This document shows, in pieces, positions 49,536-58,272 of a stretch of DNA of 64,000 bases. Source of the DNA: Bradyrhizobium niftali (GTDB lineage: Bacteria; Pseudomonadota; Alphaproteobacteria; Rhizobiales; Xanthobacteraceae). The stretch lies in the NCBI RefSeq assembly GCF_004571025.1, contig NZ_SPQT01000002.1:124001-188000 (forward strand), written 5' to 3'. The notes below the pieces were generated by a model. The model was not told where the DNA came from and made no database searches. It saw only the letters and a program-made list of their open reading frames with translations. Made by a program: the position numbers and the translations under genes. Within the stretch, counting starts at the first letter, position 1. The number at the start of each line of letters is the position of its first letter.

Positions 49536-51299
49536 TCACAAATCGATTACGAGGTCGCCCTCGGGCTGCGCGCAGCAGATCAGCACAATGCCGTCCGCCG
49601 GCGCGTCGACCGGGTACGGGCGGTAGCTGATTTTTCCTGCCACCAATCCGCTCTCGCAGGTATGGCAGACCCCGGTTCGACACGCATACCGCACAGGTAC
49701 GTCGCACGCCTCGGCGAGCTCGAGCAGGTTGGGGAATGATGACCCCCAACGGACGTTGAGACCGCTGCGGGCAAACGAAATCATCGGTCCTGAGTCGGGA
49801 GCGCTGGCCGGCAAGTGCGGCCGCCGACGTGGAGCGGCGGCAATGCCCGGGGTAATGGACGGACCGGCACCGAACGTCTCGGTATGGATGCAATCCGGTG
49901 TGACACCCAATTGCTTGAGCCCGGCAGTCAGATCGCTCATGAAGGCGGAAGGGCCGCAGATGTAGAAATCGCCGTGGCGCGGCAGTTTGAGCTCACCAAG
50001 GACTCGCGTATTCAGATGCCCGGGCGCATCGAAATCAACGTTGGCCTGATCCTGCGGATCGGGCGAGCTGTAGCAGATATGTCTGTGGTGATGGGGAAGC
50101 GCGTCGAGCAGCGCACGCGTCTCCTTGGCAAAGGGATGTTCGTGGCCATTACGGGTTCCGTACAGCCACCAAACTTCGCGTGTCGATGCTTCGGCCGCCA
50201 GTGCGTGAAGCATCGCGAGCACCGGCGTGACCCCGATCCCGGCACTCAACAACACCACTGGCGTGTCGCCCGGCCGCAGTGTGAAATCGCCGCGCGCAGC
50301 GCTTGCTTGCACGATGTCACCAACTTGCAGCCCGTCGTCGATGTAGGCGCTCGCCACGCCGTGGGCTTCCCGCTTGACGCTCACGCGATAGGTTGCAGCA
50401 TCGGGCGCTCCCGACAGCGAATAGCTGCGAATCAGTTCGGGCGCCGATGGCGGCCCAAGCCGAAGCACGACAAACTGCCCGGGGAGCGGCGCGGCGACAG
50501 GTTCTCCATCGGTGGGCTCGAGCAGCAGCGATGTCACATTGCCGCTCTCGCGCAGCTTGCGCGAGATGCGAAGCGGGCGGAATCCAGGCCATGCCGGGGA
50601 CAGGCCGGACACGGCGCCGAGTCCGGCGTTTCCTGTTGTCGCACCGCCCTCGCGGTCTTGCTTGAGCAGCGCCTCGAAGGAGCGACGCCAGCCGATGCTC
50701 AGTACCGGGATGCGCAGCGCGCGCTCCAGTCGATCTCGGGGATGGCCGGGCTTGTAAAGCAGCGCATCAATCTCGGACACGCTCATGCGCTCGGGCCCGG
50801 AAGCGACCTGCGTAATCTCGTCGCCGGCCTCTACTTCGCCTTCCTTCAGCACACGGAAATAGAAGCCGGGTCTGCCGTGCTTGACCACGAGCGCGGCCAT
50901 TTCCGGCTCATTCATGCGGATGCCCAGCCGGTAACAGGTCACGCGCGGTTGCGTCACCTCGAACAAGGCACCGCCGATCCGGTAACGGTCGCCGATACAG
51001 ACCTCGGCATCCGGCAGGCCATCGACGGTAAAATTCTCGCCGAACTGTCCATAGATGAAGTCGTCTCGCCCCAGGTGGCACTGCCAGTATCGATAGCAAT
51101 CCATCTGATAGACGAATACCGCGCGGCGTTCGCCGCCGTGCCCGTTCAGGTCACCCTGTCCGTCGCCGTCGATGTTGAGCCGGCGTACCATGCGCGGACC
51201 CTCGACCGGCACCTTCCAGATCCCGGTATGGACGGTCTTGCCCTGCCAGGTGATGTCGCGGGGCAGGCCGACATTGACCGAAAGCAAACGTGCCATCAA
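49536..51299 (-). CDS. MOSC / flavin reductase / 2Fe-2S ferredoxin fusion protein
   Basis: The 587-residue, three-domain protein begins with a YiiM-like MOSC domain (about 1-225; GDLNGHGGERRAVFVYQMDC, TVDGLPDAEVCIGDRYRIGG, RVTCYRLGIRMNEPEMAAL). A ferredoxin-NADP reductase-like part follows (about 240-470; IRSYSLSGAP, LSAGIGVTPVLAMLHAL, YICGPSAFM). The C-terminal plant-type 2Fe-2S ferredoxin has VPVRYACRTGVCHTCESGLV and a last Cys in ILICC-like VLICCAQPEG. The layout suggests an electron-transfer chain feeding a molybdenum-cofactor-linked or N-hydroxylated-substrate reduction, as for YiiM-type proteins. Operator site 3 lies 180 bp upstream. Confidence 0.9.
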   Translation of the reverse strand: MMARLLSVNVGLPRDITWQGKTVHTGIWKVPVEGPRMVRRLNIDGDGQGDLNGHGGERRAVFVYQMDCYRYWQCHLGRDDFIYGQFGENFTVDGLPDAEVCIGDRYRIGGALFEVTQPRVTCYRLGIRMNEPEMAALVVKHGRPGFYFRVLKEGEVEAGDEITQVASGPERMSVSEIDALLYKPGHPRDRLERALRIPVLSIGWRRSFEALLKQDREGGATTGNAGLGAVSGLSPAWPGFRPLRISRKLRESGNVTSLLLEPTDGEPVAAPLPGQFVVLRLGPPSAPELIRSYSLSGAPDAATYRVSVKREAHGVASAYIDDGLQVGDIVQASAARGDFTLRPGDTPVVLLSAGIGVTPVLAMLHALAAEASTREVWWLYGTRNGHEHPFAKETRALLDALPHHHRHICYSSPDPQDQANVDFDAPGHLNTRVLGELKLPRHGDFYICGPSAFMSDLTAGLKQLGVTPDCIHTETFGAGPSITPGIAAAPRRRPHLPASAPDSGPMISFARSGLNVRWGSSFPNLLELAEACDVPVRYACRTGVCHTCESGLVAGKISYRPYPVDAPADGIVLICCAQPEGDLVIDL

Positions 51300-51477
51300 A
51301 TTTCCTAACGACCATCACCCGCATGAACACAGGAAGGCTCGCCTCACAAAACCTACGACGCAAGCCTTAGCTGCATCCCTATGGGCCGCCGAGCGCGTTC
51401 CATTTCATCTCGAATGCCCTCGTGCCCACCGTGCTGATGTTAAGTGTGCTTTTCTATTCGACCTTCGGAAGAAGCGG

Positions 51478-51495
51478 GTCATATCAACGTATGAG
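51478..51495. promoter_or_regulatory. Shared operator, site 3
   Basis: GTCATATCAACGTATGAG is the reverse complement of CTCATACGTTGATATGAG (site 4) except for the first base. The following TGGCGCGCTGAA also resembles the GGCGCTCAGC flank of site 4 read in reverse. It lies between the divergent MOSC fusion gene (start 51299) and the VOC gene (start 51562), so it could act on both. Confidence 0.55.
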
Positions 51496-51561
51496 TGGCG
51501 CGCTGAAGATTCTGTGTTCACGTCTGGTTGAGCTGTGACCAGCATCAGGGAGACGGCCAGG

Positions 51562-52215
51562 ATGAATCCTTCTCAAGGGCGGTCGCTCGACATGAAGCTC
51601 GAGATCGTTGTCATCCCGGTCTCAAATGTCGATCGCGCCAAGCAGTTCTACGGCAGCCTGGGTTGGAGGCTGGACGCCGATTTCGCCTCTGATGATGGCT
51701 ATCGCGTGATTCAGTTCACGCCGCCCGGGTCTGGAGCTTCGATCATCTTCGGGGCAAAAGTCACCGCCGCGGCGCCCGGTTCCGCCAAAGGACTGTACTT
51801 GGTCGTCTCGGACATCGAGGCTGCGTGCAAGGACCTGCTCAGCCGCGGCGTAACGGTCAGCGGACCGTTTCACGGCGGCGGCGAAGTACGCAATGGAGTC
51901 GACGAACCCCATTTGTTCGGCAGCGTCCGCCTCGGTGGACCAGACCCTGACCGCCGCAGCTATTTCTCGCTGGCCTCTTTCAGCGATCCTGACGGCAATG
52001 GTTGGCTGCTCCAAGAAATCACCACGCGGCTTCCCGGCCGTGTGGAAACTGACACGACTTTCACTTCGGCCGTCGAGCTTGCTGGCGCCCTACGGCGCGC
52101 CGCGGCCGCGCATGGCGAGCATGAGAAACGAACAGGCGGGCATGACGTGAACTGGCCGGACTGGTACGCCGAGTACATTGTCCGCGAACAAGCTGGCGAA
52201 CCATTGCCATCTTGA
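51562..52215 (+). CDS. VOC-family (glyoxalase-like) protein
   Basis: The product is 217 residues from the ATG at 51562 (GGGAG upstream); GTG 51535 would add nine residues and ATG 51592 would remove ten. One glyoxalase/bleomycin-resistance domain is visible: KLEIVVIPVSNVDRAKQFYG, SLGWRLDADFA, GSAKGLYLVVSDIEAACKDL, and YFSLASFSDPDGNGWLLQEI with the metal-ligand Glu. A C-terminal extension of about 60 residues (ALRRAAAAHGEHEKR, DWYAEYIVREQAG) is typical of a VOC branch common in rhizobia. The substrate is unknown; isomerisation or detoxification of an adduct is likely. Confidence 0.85.
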   Translation: MNPSQGRSLDMKLEIVVIPVSNVDRAKQFYGSLGWRLDADFASDDGYRVIQFTPPGSGASIIFGAKVTAAAPGSAKGLYLVVSDIEAACKDLLSRGVTVSGPFHGGGEVRNGVDEPHLFGSVRLGGPDPDRRSYFSLASFSDPDGNGWLLQEITTRLPGRVETDTTFTSAVELAGALRRAAAAHGEHEKRTGGHDVNWPDWYAEYIVREQAGEPLPS

Positions 52216-52303
52216 ACCCGTGACGGTGTTTTCCGCATCTCCTCCGGTTGATCGGCGGCTGACCGACCGCGAGTAAGTTGAGGGTGGACATTGAGGGGCT
52301 GCA

Positions 52304-52894
52304 ATGAACGATCGAATCCTGGTTTTTTACGGCTCCTATCGTTCCGACCGGATGGGCATCCGCCTCGCCGAATTCCTTGTCGAGCGGTTGCGACGCCGGG
52401 GTGACGCCGTCGAACTGATCGACGCCAAGGCGGTCAACCTTCCGATGCTCGACAGAATGTACAAGGAGTATCCGTCGGGAAAAGCTCCGGAGTCACTTGA
52501 GCAGTTGGCCGGCAAGATTCATGATGCCGACGGCTTCGTGTTCGTCACCGGCGAATATAGTTGGGGTGTCCAGCCCGGACTGAAGAATTTGACGGATCAT
52601 TTTCTCGAGGAATGGTTCTGGCGCCCCGCGGCGATCGCGAGCTATTCGGCAGGACGCTTCTCCGGCGCACGTGCTGCAACCGCTTGGCACGGCACACTCT
52701 CCGAGATGGGCATGGTGGTGGTCTCAAGCACGATTGCCGTCGGTCCGATTGCACAGACCCTCGCGGCCGATGGTGCCCCGACGGGTCCGGGCGGGGAGGC
52801 CCTCGAAAAGGCGTTTCCACGCTTTGCCGACGATCTGACGTGGTGGGTCGAAGCGGCAAAGATGCAGCGGCAGCGCAAGAAGCCGCCGTATTGA
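52304..52894 (+). CDS. NADPH-dependent FMN reductase (flavodoxin-like quinone reductase)
   Basis: The 196-residue protein has a flavodoxin-like fold: VFYGSYRSDRMGIRLAEFLV (phosphate loop), DADGFVFVTGEYSWGVQPGL with LKNLTDHF (isoalloxazine loop), and SGARAATAWHGTLSEMG. This is the pattern of the ArsH/ChrR-like FMN reductase group. It lies 88 bp after the VOC gene, same strand. Reduction of quinones or nitro compounds, or supply of FMNH2, is probable. Confidence 0.86.
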   Translation: MNDRILVFYGSYRSDRMGIRLAEFLVERLRRRGDAVELIDAKAVNLPMLDRMYKEYPSGKAPESLEQLAGKIHDADGFVFVTGEYSWGVQPGLKNLTDHFLEEWFWRPAAIASYSAGRFSGARAATAWHGTLSEMGMVVVSSTIAVGPIAQTLAADGAPTGPGGEALEKAFPRFADDLTWWVEAAKMQRQRKKPPY

Positions 52895-52936
52895 TCGCCT
52901 GTCATCGCGAGCAGCGTGATTGCGCCCCTTCCACGA

Positions 52937-54589
52937 TTAACCTGCACCGTTCGCTGGCAACTCGAAGCTGAAGCGGGCTCCGCCGAGTGTAGAGTTGTTT
53001 TCCACTCGAATCCGACCACCATGTGCTTCAATGATCGAACGGGAGATGGGCAAACCCATTCCCATTCCGGCCTCTTTCGTCGTGAAGAAGCTGTCAAAAA
53101 GACGAGGGAAAGCGGCCGAATCGACTCCCGGGCCGCTATCGTCGATAGCGCAGCACACCGTCTCAGAGGCCAACAGCGTGGTTCGAACATGGATGTTGCG
53201 GCGACCAGCGTGTGCCATCGCCTGCATCGCGTTGACGGCTAGATTCACGATTACCTGTTGAAGCTGAGTACGGTCGCCAACAATCTGCGGAAGGTCCGTT
53301 GCCAGATCGAGAGAAACGGAGATCCCTCTTGATTGAAATTCGTGTTTCAGAAAGGTCATCGATTCTTCAATAATGTCTCCGAGCGATAGCCGAACCAACT
53401 GAGCCTTTCGCCCCGTAACTATAGCACGTATTCGGTCGATGATTTCGGACGCTCGTCGCGCATCGGCGACCATGCGCTTAGTGAGTTCCTGGACTTTCTC
53501 GATATCTGGCGCGGAGCGCGCTAACCAGCGTAAGCCGGTTTCGCCATTCGTCACGATCGAGGCAAGCGGTTGATTGACTTCGTGCGCGATCGACGCTGCG
53601 AGTTCCCCCATCGTCATTACGCGCGTGATGTGAGCGAGTTCAGCTTGCGTATTGCGCAGATCTTCTTGCGCTTGCTTCCAATCGTGCATGTCCACAACTG
53701 TGCCGTGCCACTTTAGAATCCGGCCTTCTTGATCGAGCAATGGGAGTGCGTTCGTTACGCACCATCGATAGGTACGGTCGGCAGCGTGTATGGTGCGAAC
53801 TTCAACTCGGTACGGCGCTCCAGTCGTGACACAGGAGAGCCACACTTGGACTGCGCGACTGATATCATCGGGATGAAGAAGCTTTGTCCAGTTATCGCCT
53901 TTGACTTCTTCGGCCGAGAAGCCAGTGTAATCGAGCAGGCGAGTATTGCAGTAGTCGATCGCCCCGTCCGGTGTAGCGCTCCAAAGCATTTCTGGAATGG
54001 TTTCGGTCATCTGGCGCAGGTTGAGTTCACTGTCCCGCAGTTTTTGTTCTGCGTGTTTGCGATCCTCGATGTCGGTGTTTGTCCCATACCAACCAGCGAC
54101 GGCTCCACTTTCGTCTTGAAAAGGTTCTGCGCGAAACAGGAACCACCGATACACACCGTCGAAGCGGCGCATGCGCGCCTCAGCTTCGCCGGGCTTCCCG
54201 GACGTGAGGACCTTTCCCCATGTATCTGACAATGCCGGCAGGTCGTCAGGATGGATCGCGGCTAACCATTGCCAGCCAAGTGCTTGATCCAATGTCATGC
54301 CCGTGTAGTCGAGCCAACGTTTGTTAAGATACTCCGTGAAGCCGTCGGCGCGGCTCCGCCAAGTCTGCAGCGGGATTGAATCGAGCGCTTGCAGTTCTCG
54401 GTTGGTATTGTCCACTAGGACCCCGGCTTTTTCAGCGTATTCTCGCAACTTTGGCCCGAGGGCGCACCGGATTGCAATCGAATTTTTTGGGGTGGGAGTG
54501 TAAAACGACGAAATCCGGAGAATCTGCCGGAGCGAAATCACACGATGAAAGTCGGGTGATTGACGCGAGGTAAGTCTGCCGGACCTCAC
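52937..54589 (-). CDS. PAS-domain sensor histidine kinase, orphan
   Basis: The frame has 550 codons. Two PAS/PAC units are visible (about residues 65-185 and 195-310; WRSRADGFTEYLNKRWLDYT, DRTYRWCVTNALPLLDQEGR). A HisKA-type dimerisation helix has the phospho-acceptor His336 in ELAASIAHEVNQPLASIVTN. The ATPase has LQQVIVNLAVNAMQAM (N box), DDSGPGVD (G1) and GMGMGLPIS (G2). This is the FixL-like HWE/NtrB-style branch without transmembrane segments, hence cytoplasmic. The start is uncertain: the first 58 codons look non-coding, and GTG 54415 (VDNTNRELQALDS) is the best alternative. No response regulator is adjacent. Confidence 0.85.
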   Translation of the reverse strand: MRSGRLTSRQSPDFHRVISLRQILRISSFYTPTPKNSIAIRCALGPKLREYAEKAGVLVDNTNRELQALDSIPLQTWRSRADGFTEYLNKRWLDYTGMTLDQALGWQWLAAIHPDDLPALSDTWGKVLTSGKPGEAEARMRRFDGVYRWFLFRAEPFQDESGAVAGWYGTNTDIEDRKHAEQKLRDSELNLRQMTETIPEMLWSATPDGAIDYCNTRLLDYTGFSAEEVKGDNWTKLLHPDDISRAVQVWLSCVTTGAPYRVEVRTIHAADRTYRWCVTNALPLLDQEGRILKWHGTVVDMHDWKQAQEDLRNTQAELAHITRVMTMGELAASIAHEVNQPLASIVTNGETGLRWLARSAPDIEKVQELTKRMVADARRASEIIDRIRAIVTGRKAQLVRLSLGDIIEESMTFLKHEFQSRGISVSLDLATDLPQIVGDRTQLQQVIVNLAVNAMQAMAHAGRRNIHVRTTLLASETVCCAIDDSGPGVDSAAFPRLFDSFFTTKEAGMGMGLPISRSIIEAHGGRIRVENNSTLGGARFSFELPANGAG

Positions 54590-54632
54590 TCGTCTCCGGC
54601 ATCATAAAGCTCACCAATGATTGCTTGTGAAG

Positions 54633-55574
54633 CTACAGACGTTCAAGAAAGTTGCGGACCAGAGACGCAATCTGGTCAGTCGCTTCATCTAGTGCGAAAT
54701 GTCCTGCTTCTAGGAAATGGATCTCCGCTTGCGGCACATCGCCGGCATAAGCAGTCGCACCAGCAACGGTGAAGGAGAGGTCATATTTCCCCCAAACTAC
54801 GAGCGTCGGCGGCTGTACTTCGCGAAGCCATTTCTGCCAGCGCGGATAGGAGGCAACATTGGTCCGGTAATCGAGAAACAGCGTAGTTTGAATGTCGGCT
54901 TGGCCAGGACGGGTCAGAAAAGCGTACTCGTCCGTCCATGTATCCGGATCGTAACGATCGGGATGGGGACTTGATCCGATATGACGCTGGCGCGTCGCTG
55001 CGAAGGACGTGAAGTTGGCCTTGAGATTCTCAAGCTCGTGGACTGGATCCGCCCAGTACTTCCTGCGCGCCTCCCAGAGCCGACTCAGGCCCTGTTCGTG
55101 AGCAACCGCGTTCTGGATGATGATTCCGCGGACGCGCTCCGGGTGGGCAACCGCCATGCGAAAGCCAACTGGCCCCCCGTAGTCCTGCATGAACAGCACA
55201 TAGTTTGTGATCCCAAGCCGCGTTCCGAGTTGGCCCATCACGCGCGCGAGATTGTCGAAGGTATATTCAAAGCTCGACGGAGAGGGCGCGCTGCTGTTGC
55301 CGAAGCCGGGATAATCAGGAGCGATGAGATGATACTTGTCGGCGAGAAGGGGCAACAGCGGTTCCCACATCCTCGATGAGGACGGGAAACCGTGCAGCAG
55401 GAACACGGTCGGTGCGTCAGCCGCTCCGGCCTCCCGATAGAAGATGTTGAGGCCGTCGATTTCGACCGTGTGATAAGAAATCGAACGTCGGGTCGATGTC
55501 AGATCTTGCGTCGATCCGTTGCTGCTCATGCAGGCAAGTGCGACTGAGAGGGCAAGCACACCGGGAGTATTCAT
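54633..55574 (-). CDS. Exported alpha/beta hydrolase with Asp nucleophile
   Basis: The product is 313 residues from the ATG at 55574 (MNTPGVLALSVALACMSSNG, signal peptide); in-frame ATGs at 55586 and 55628 are alternatives. The hydrolase core shows VFLLHGFPSSSRMWEPLLPL, LIAPDYPGFGNSS, and the elbow VLFMQDYGGPVGFRMA. Asp instead of Ser there marks the haloalkane dehalogenase/epoxide hydrolase branch. Catalytic acid and base are likely in VVWGKYDLSF and LEAGHFALDE. The expected reaction is hydrolytic dehalogenation or epoxide opening in the periplasm. It is one of three such enzymes in this 6-kb region. Confidence 0.85.
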   Translation of the reverse strand: MNTPGVLALSVALACMSSNGSTQDLTSTRRSISYHTVEIDGLNIFYREAGAADAPTVFLLHGFPSSSRMWEPLLPLLADKYHLIAPDYPGFGNSSAPSPSSFEYTFDNLARVMGQLGTRLGITNYVLFMQDYGGPVGFRMAVAHPERVRGIIIQNAVAHEQGLSRLWEARRKYWADPVHELENLKANFTSFAATRQRHIGSSPHPDRYDPDTWTDEYAFLTRPGQADIQTTLFLDYRTNVASYPRWQKWLREVQPPTLVVWGKYDLSFTVAGATAYAGDVPQAEIHFLEAGHFALDEATDQIASLVRNFLERL

Positions 55575-55696
55575 GGGATCAGCCATTTTGGTATGTGCGA
55601 GTGACCGCGGGTTCACTCCGCATTTCACGATGCTGCTGCGAGCTCAGGCGCAACGGCTTCCCGCAGCGCGGCTTCAAGGGGCGACATCTGCCGCCG

Positions 55697-56075
55697 CTAA
55701 CGCGCCCGCGGCCAACTGACCCTCGCTGGTGAGTGGCGGTCCGCCGCCCATTGAACAAAACCGTCCCCGGACAGCCCATCTAGGGAAGAGCTCCTGCCTA
55801 GGCTGCACGAGTGGAGAAAGATCGGCCGTTCGATCCCTTGAGGCATCCCGGTCAGTTCCTTGAAGTGGGCGTTGAAATCACTGTGATTGAGTAAAAATCC
55901 GTCAATGGCACTTTCGAACACCCCAACGTCCTTGTCCGCCTCAACGGTGGTCATGATCTCTCTAAATTCGCGAGGGGCCCATAACGTTCAGTGGAGGATT
56001 ATCGAACGTGACCCACCAATAGCTCGGTGACGAACAGGTCAGACGGATTTCCGCCTCGTTAGTCTTTGCGTGCAC
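55697..56075 (-). pseudogene. Truncated, frameshifted enoyl-CoA hydratase gene
   Basis: GTG 56075 behind GGAGG opens VHAKTNEAEIRLTCSSPSYW, WVTFDNPPLNVMGP. The frame breaks near 55990-55970 and a second frame continues IMTTVEADKDVGVFESAIDG, FLLNHSDF. Compare the intact paralog at 60763 (RLPSYWRVTFDMPPVNIFGP and VFDSAVDGFFITHYDF). After about 80 residues similarity ends, so the CoA-binding and catalytic Glu parts are missing. It overlaps the 3' end of the DUF4331 gene by 17 bp. A former copy of the hydratase family gene, inactive as it stands. Confidence 0.72.
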
Positions 56076-57090
56076 TTGAGCCTCCCTGCAGTGCTTCGTA
56101 CGCCGTGAATCGTTCGGCGGCTGCCGCGTGCGGCGGGCCCAAATACGGAAATCCGGCAAGCAAATCCCGATGCGGGCCCACACCGTCAGATTTCACTCTT
56201 CCGTTGGTCAGGAGAGAAAGGAAGTGATCGAGGACATCGTCGGTAAGCGCTCGGCCGTTGCCCGGATACGAGGCCGGAAGCGCGGGATCGAAATGCAGGA
56301 TGTCTGGCAGCAGCGTTGCTGCCACGCGCATCGCATCCACCGAAGCGTACTCCCCCGTGTGCTCCAGCGAATGCGCAAAAATTGGAATGAAGCGACTGTC
56401 CCCGGAAGGCTCCGACGCCTGATAGTCGGCGCCGGCCTCGCCGGTCAGGAAGATCGACTGCGACGGCTTGGCACCACGGTCGGCCTGAATCCACTTGCCG
56501 TTGGTGCGATCAACCGTCCGTGCCCAGACACCGAACGGTTTGGCGCCGAGAGCCGAGCGCGGCAACTCGAGGACGATGCTGCATACGTCTTTGTCGATAA
56601 AGTTGTCCCGGCCGCTGAAGTGAAAGCCGTTGATCGCGCCGGTTGGATCAAAAAAAAACGGATCGCTTCGCCATCCGGCAAAGAAACGATGGTCTGGGCC
56701 TTCCACCACGAGCGCCTCTTTATCCATCGAAACCGGCCACTCTTCAATGAGCTGCCCCTCGTCGCTGGTCTCGGCCGCCTGGATGCCCTCGACGCGGCGC
56801 AACACCGCGGTTTGCTTTCTGTTTGCAAACGCCGAGAAACATACGCGGTACGCAATGTCCGCGACCGCATCCGCGTTGGTGTCGATCTTGAATTCATACA
56901 TCGCATCAGCGGCGAAAGGCTCGGGCGTGGTCGGCTCCTGCGAAAGCAGGCTGTAGGAGGGATGGACGTTCATGATCAGTACCAATCTGCTCGCATCCGC
57001 AGGCGAGGGAAATGCGTACAGGTCGGTCAAGTCCAAGCGCGCGTCCCCATGAGGGAACCCGACATTGGGTCCGGAATAATGATGGGACAT
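56059..57090 (-). CDS. DUF4331 family protein
   Basis: The 343-residue protein begins MSHHYSGPNVGFPHGDARLD, LTDLYAFPSPADASRLVLIM, the DUF4331 hallmark, and continues with YEFKIDTNADAVADIAYRVC, DPFFFDPTGAINGFHFSGRD and LELPRSALGAKPFGVWART. There is no signal peptide, so it is probably cytoplasmic. The biochemical role of DUF4331 is unknown; genes are often near sigma factors or redox genes. AGAGG lies upstream of the ATG. The end overlaps the hydratase remnant, so that gene was once co-transcribed. Confidence 0.85.
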   Translation of the reverse strand: MSHHYSGPNVGFPHGDARLDLTDLYAFPSPADASRLVLIMNVHPSYSLLSQEPTTPEPFAADAMYEFKIDTNADAVADIAYRVCFSAFANRKQTAVLRRVEGIQAAETSDEGQLIEEWPVSMDKEALVVEGPDHRFFAGWRSDPFFFDPTGAINGFHFSGRDNFIDKDVCSIVLELPRSALGAKPFGVWARTVDRTNGKWIQADRGAKPSQSIFLTGEAGADYQASEPSGDSRFIPIFAHSLEHTGEYASVDAMRVAATLLPDILHFDPALPASYPGNGRALTDDVLDHFLSLLTNGRVKSDGVGPHRDLLAGFPYLGPPHAAAAERFTAYEALQGGSSARKD

Positions 57091-57237
57091 GAAGAATACC
57101 TCTTAGACTCTCCGATGGAGCCGCGGGCAATCCGAGCCCCTCCAAGTGGAGTTATCGAGTGCGGGTGTCGTGGTGAAGCGTCGATCAAGCGTGACCCTCC
57201 CAGGCAACCCGTTACTGCGACCGGTACTTTTATAAAT

Positions 57238-57951
57238 CTAGGAGACCCGGGCGGCGGAGGCGGGTTTGGTCTTTTGCTTCATCACTGCCAGCAGCGTGTT
57301 CGCAGCTGGACCCGACGAATGCGGGTTCTGTCCGGTAACGAGCAGACCATCGCTGACGACATGGGGCTCCCAGTCGGCCTTCTTCGAGAAGATAGCTCCC
57401 AGTTTCAGCATCTCATCCTCGACGAGAAAAGGCACGACCTTGGTGAGGCCGACCTCTTCTTCCTCCCCGTTTGTGAAGCCGGTGACTTCCTTGCCTTGTA
57501 CCAGCAGCTTGCCGTCCGGCGTCCTGACATGACGCAGTGCGCCCGTGGAATGGCAGACAACGGCGATCGTCTTGTCGGCCGCAATAAACGATTCGATTAG
57601 TCTGATGGAGTGCTTGTCTTTAGCGAGATCCCACATCGGCCCGTGGCCGCCAGGATAAAAGACGGTGTCAAAGTCTTCTTGCCTAACGCTCTCAAGGCGG
57701 ACGGTCTTGTCGAGATCAGCTTCCGCATCCTCGTCCTGTTCGAACCGGAGCGTAAGCTCGGTGCGGAATTCTGGTTCGTTGCTCTTGGGGTCAAGCGGCG
57801 GTCGTCCTCCCTTTGGCGACGCAAGCGTAATGTCGACGCCGGCATCCTTGAAGACGTAATAGGGGGCTGCGAGCTCTTCGAGCCAGAAGCCCGTCTTTCG
57901 TCCGGTGTTGCCCAATTGGTCGTGTGATGTGATTACCATCAGCACTTTCAT
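57238..57951 (-). CDS. DJ-1/PfpI family (Hsp31-like) protein
   Basis: The 237-residue protein has a class I glutamine amidotransferase-like fold. The nucleophile Cys lies in TIAVVCHSTGALRHV, the acidic partner in DTVFYPGGHGPMWDL, and the opening reads KVLMVITSHDQLGNTGRKTG, FWLEELAAPYYVFKDAGVDI. This matches the Hsp31-like group, some of which act as glyoxalase III or deglycase. GGAGAC precedes the ATG. It lies divergent from the Tat-exported hydrolase gene, with operator site 4 between them. Confidence 0.86.
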   Translation of the reverse strand: MKVLMVITSHDQLGNTGRKTGFWLEELAAPYYVFKDAGVDITLASPKGGRPPLDPKSNEPEFRTELTLRFEQDEDAEADLDKTVRLESVRQEDFDTVFYPGGHGPMWDLAKDKHSIRLIESFIAADKTIAVVCHSTGALRHVRTPDGKLLVQGKEVTGFTNGEEEEVGLTKVVPFLVEDEMLKLGAIFSKKADWEPHVVSDGLLVTGQNPHSSGPAANTLLAVMKQKTKPASAARVS

Positions 57952-58272
57952 TACTGTCTCCTTGGTTTGCCGTTATTGATTGAAGCGCTTGGCACCGAAG
58001 TATGCTCCGAAGCATCTCGTCGTTTCGCAGGCTATTGCCGACCTGATCTCGGAAACTCGCGAGAACGAGTGACGCTGTTATTTAGCGGATCGACAGCGGG
58101 GAATTCACTCATACGCTGAGCGCCAATCACTCATACGTTGATATGAGCGGAATTTTCCCAACGTTGAATGGCTCGAACTAGCTCAGTCGGGAATGATGAC
58201 CCTACTGGCGCTCATAAGTGACGCCAGTGCCGCGCGACGAGCAGGCCAAATGACGAGATCAAGGTGACGCAC
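57952..58272. other. Divergent promoter region between DJ-1/PfpI and hydrolase genes
   Basis: About 320 bp without a gene. It contains the most complete shared operator: direct repeats of TCACTCATACG spaced about 22 bp (58105 and 58127), with the second merging into the inverted repeat of site 4. Promoters in both directions are expected. Confidence 0.5.
58130..58147. promoter_or_regulatory. Shared operator, site 4 (best copy)
   Basis: CTCATACGTTGATATGAG is a perfect CTCATA-N6-TATGAG inverted repeat. An upstream half, TTCACTCATACGCTGAGCGC at 58104-58123, duplicates its left arm at a distance of about two helical turns. The site lies 178 bp upstream of the DJ-1/PfpI gene and 125 bp upstream of the hydrolase gene at 58273. 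Confidence 0.6.

Noticed and set aside
49815..51308. Long open frame (about 497 codons) on the plus strand
   Set aside because: It lies exactly opposite the MOSC/reductase/ferredoxin fusion gene, whose domains are unmistakable. The plus-strand product has no domain and is Arg/His-rich, as expected for antisense of a GC-rich gene.
56128..57600. Open frame of 490 codons on the plus strand
   Set aside because: Runs opposite DUF4331 and into DJ-1/PfpI, both well supported on the minus strand.
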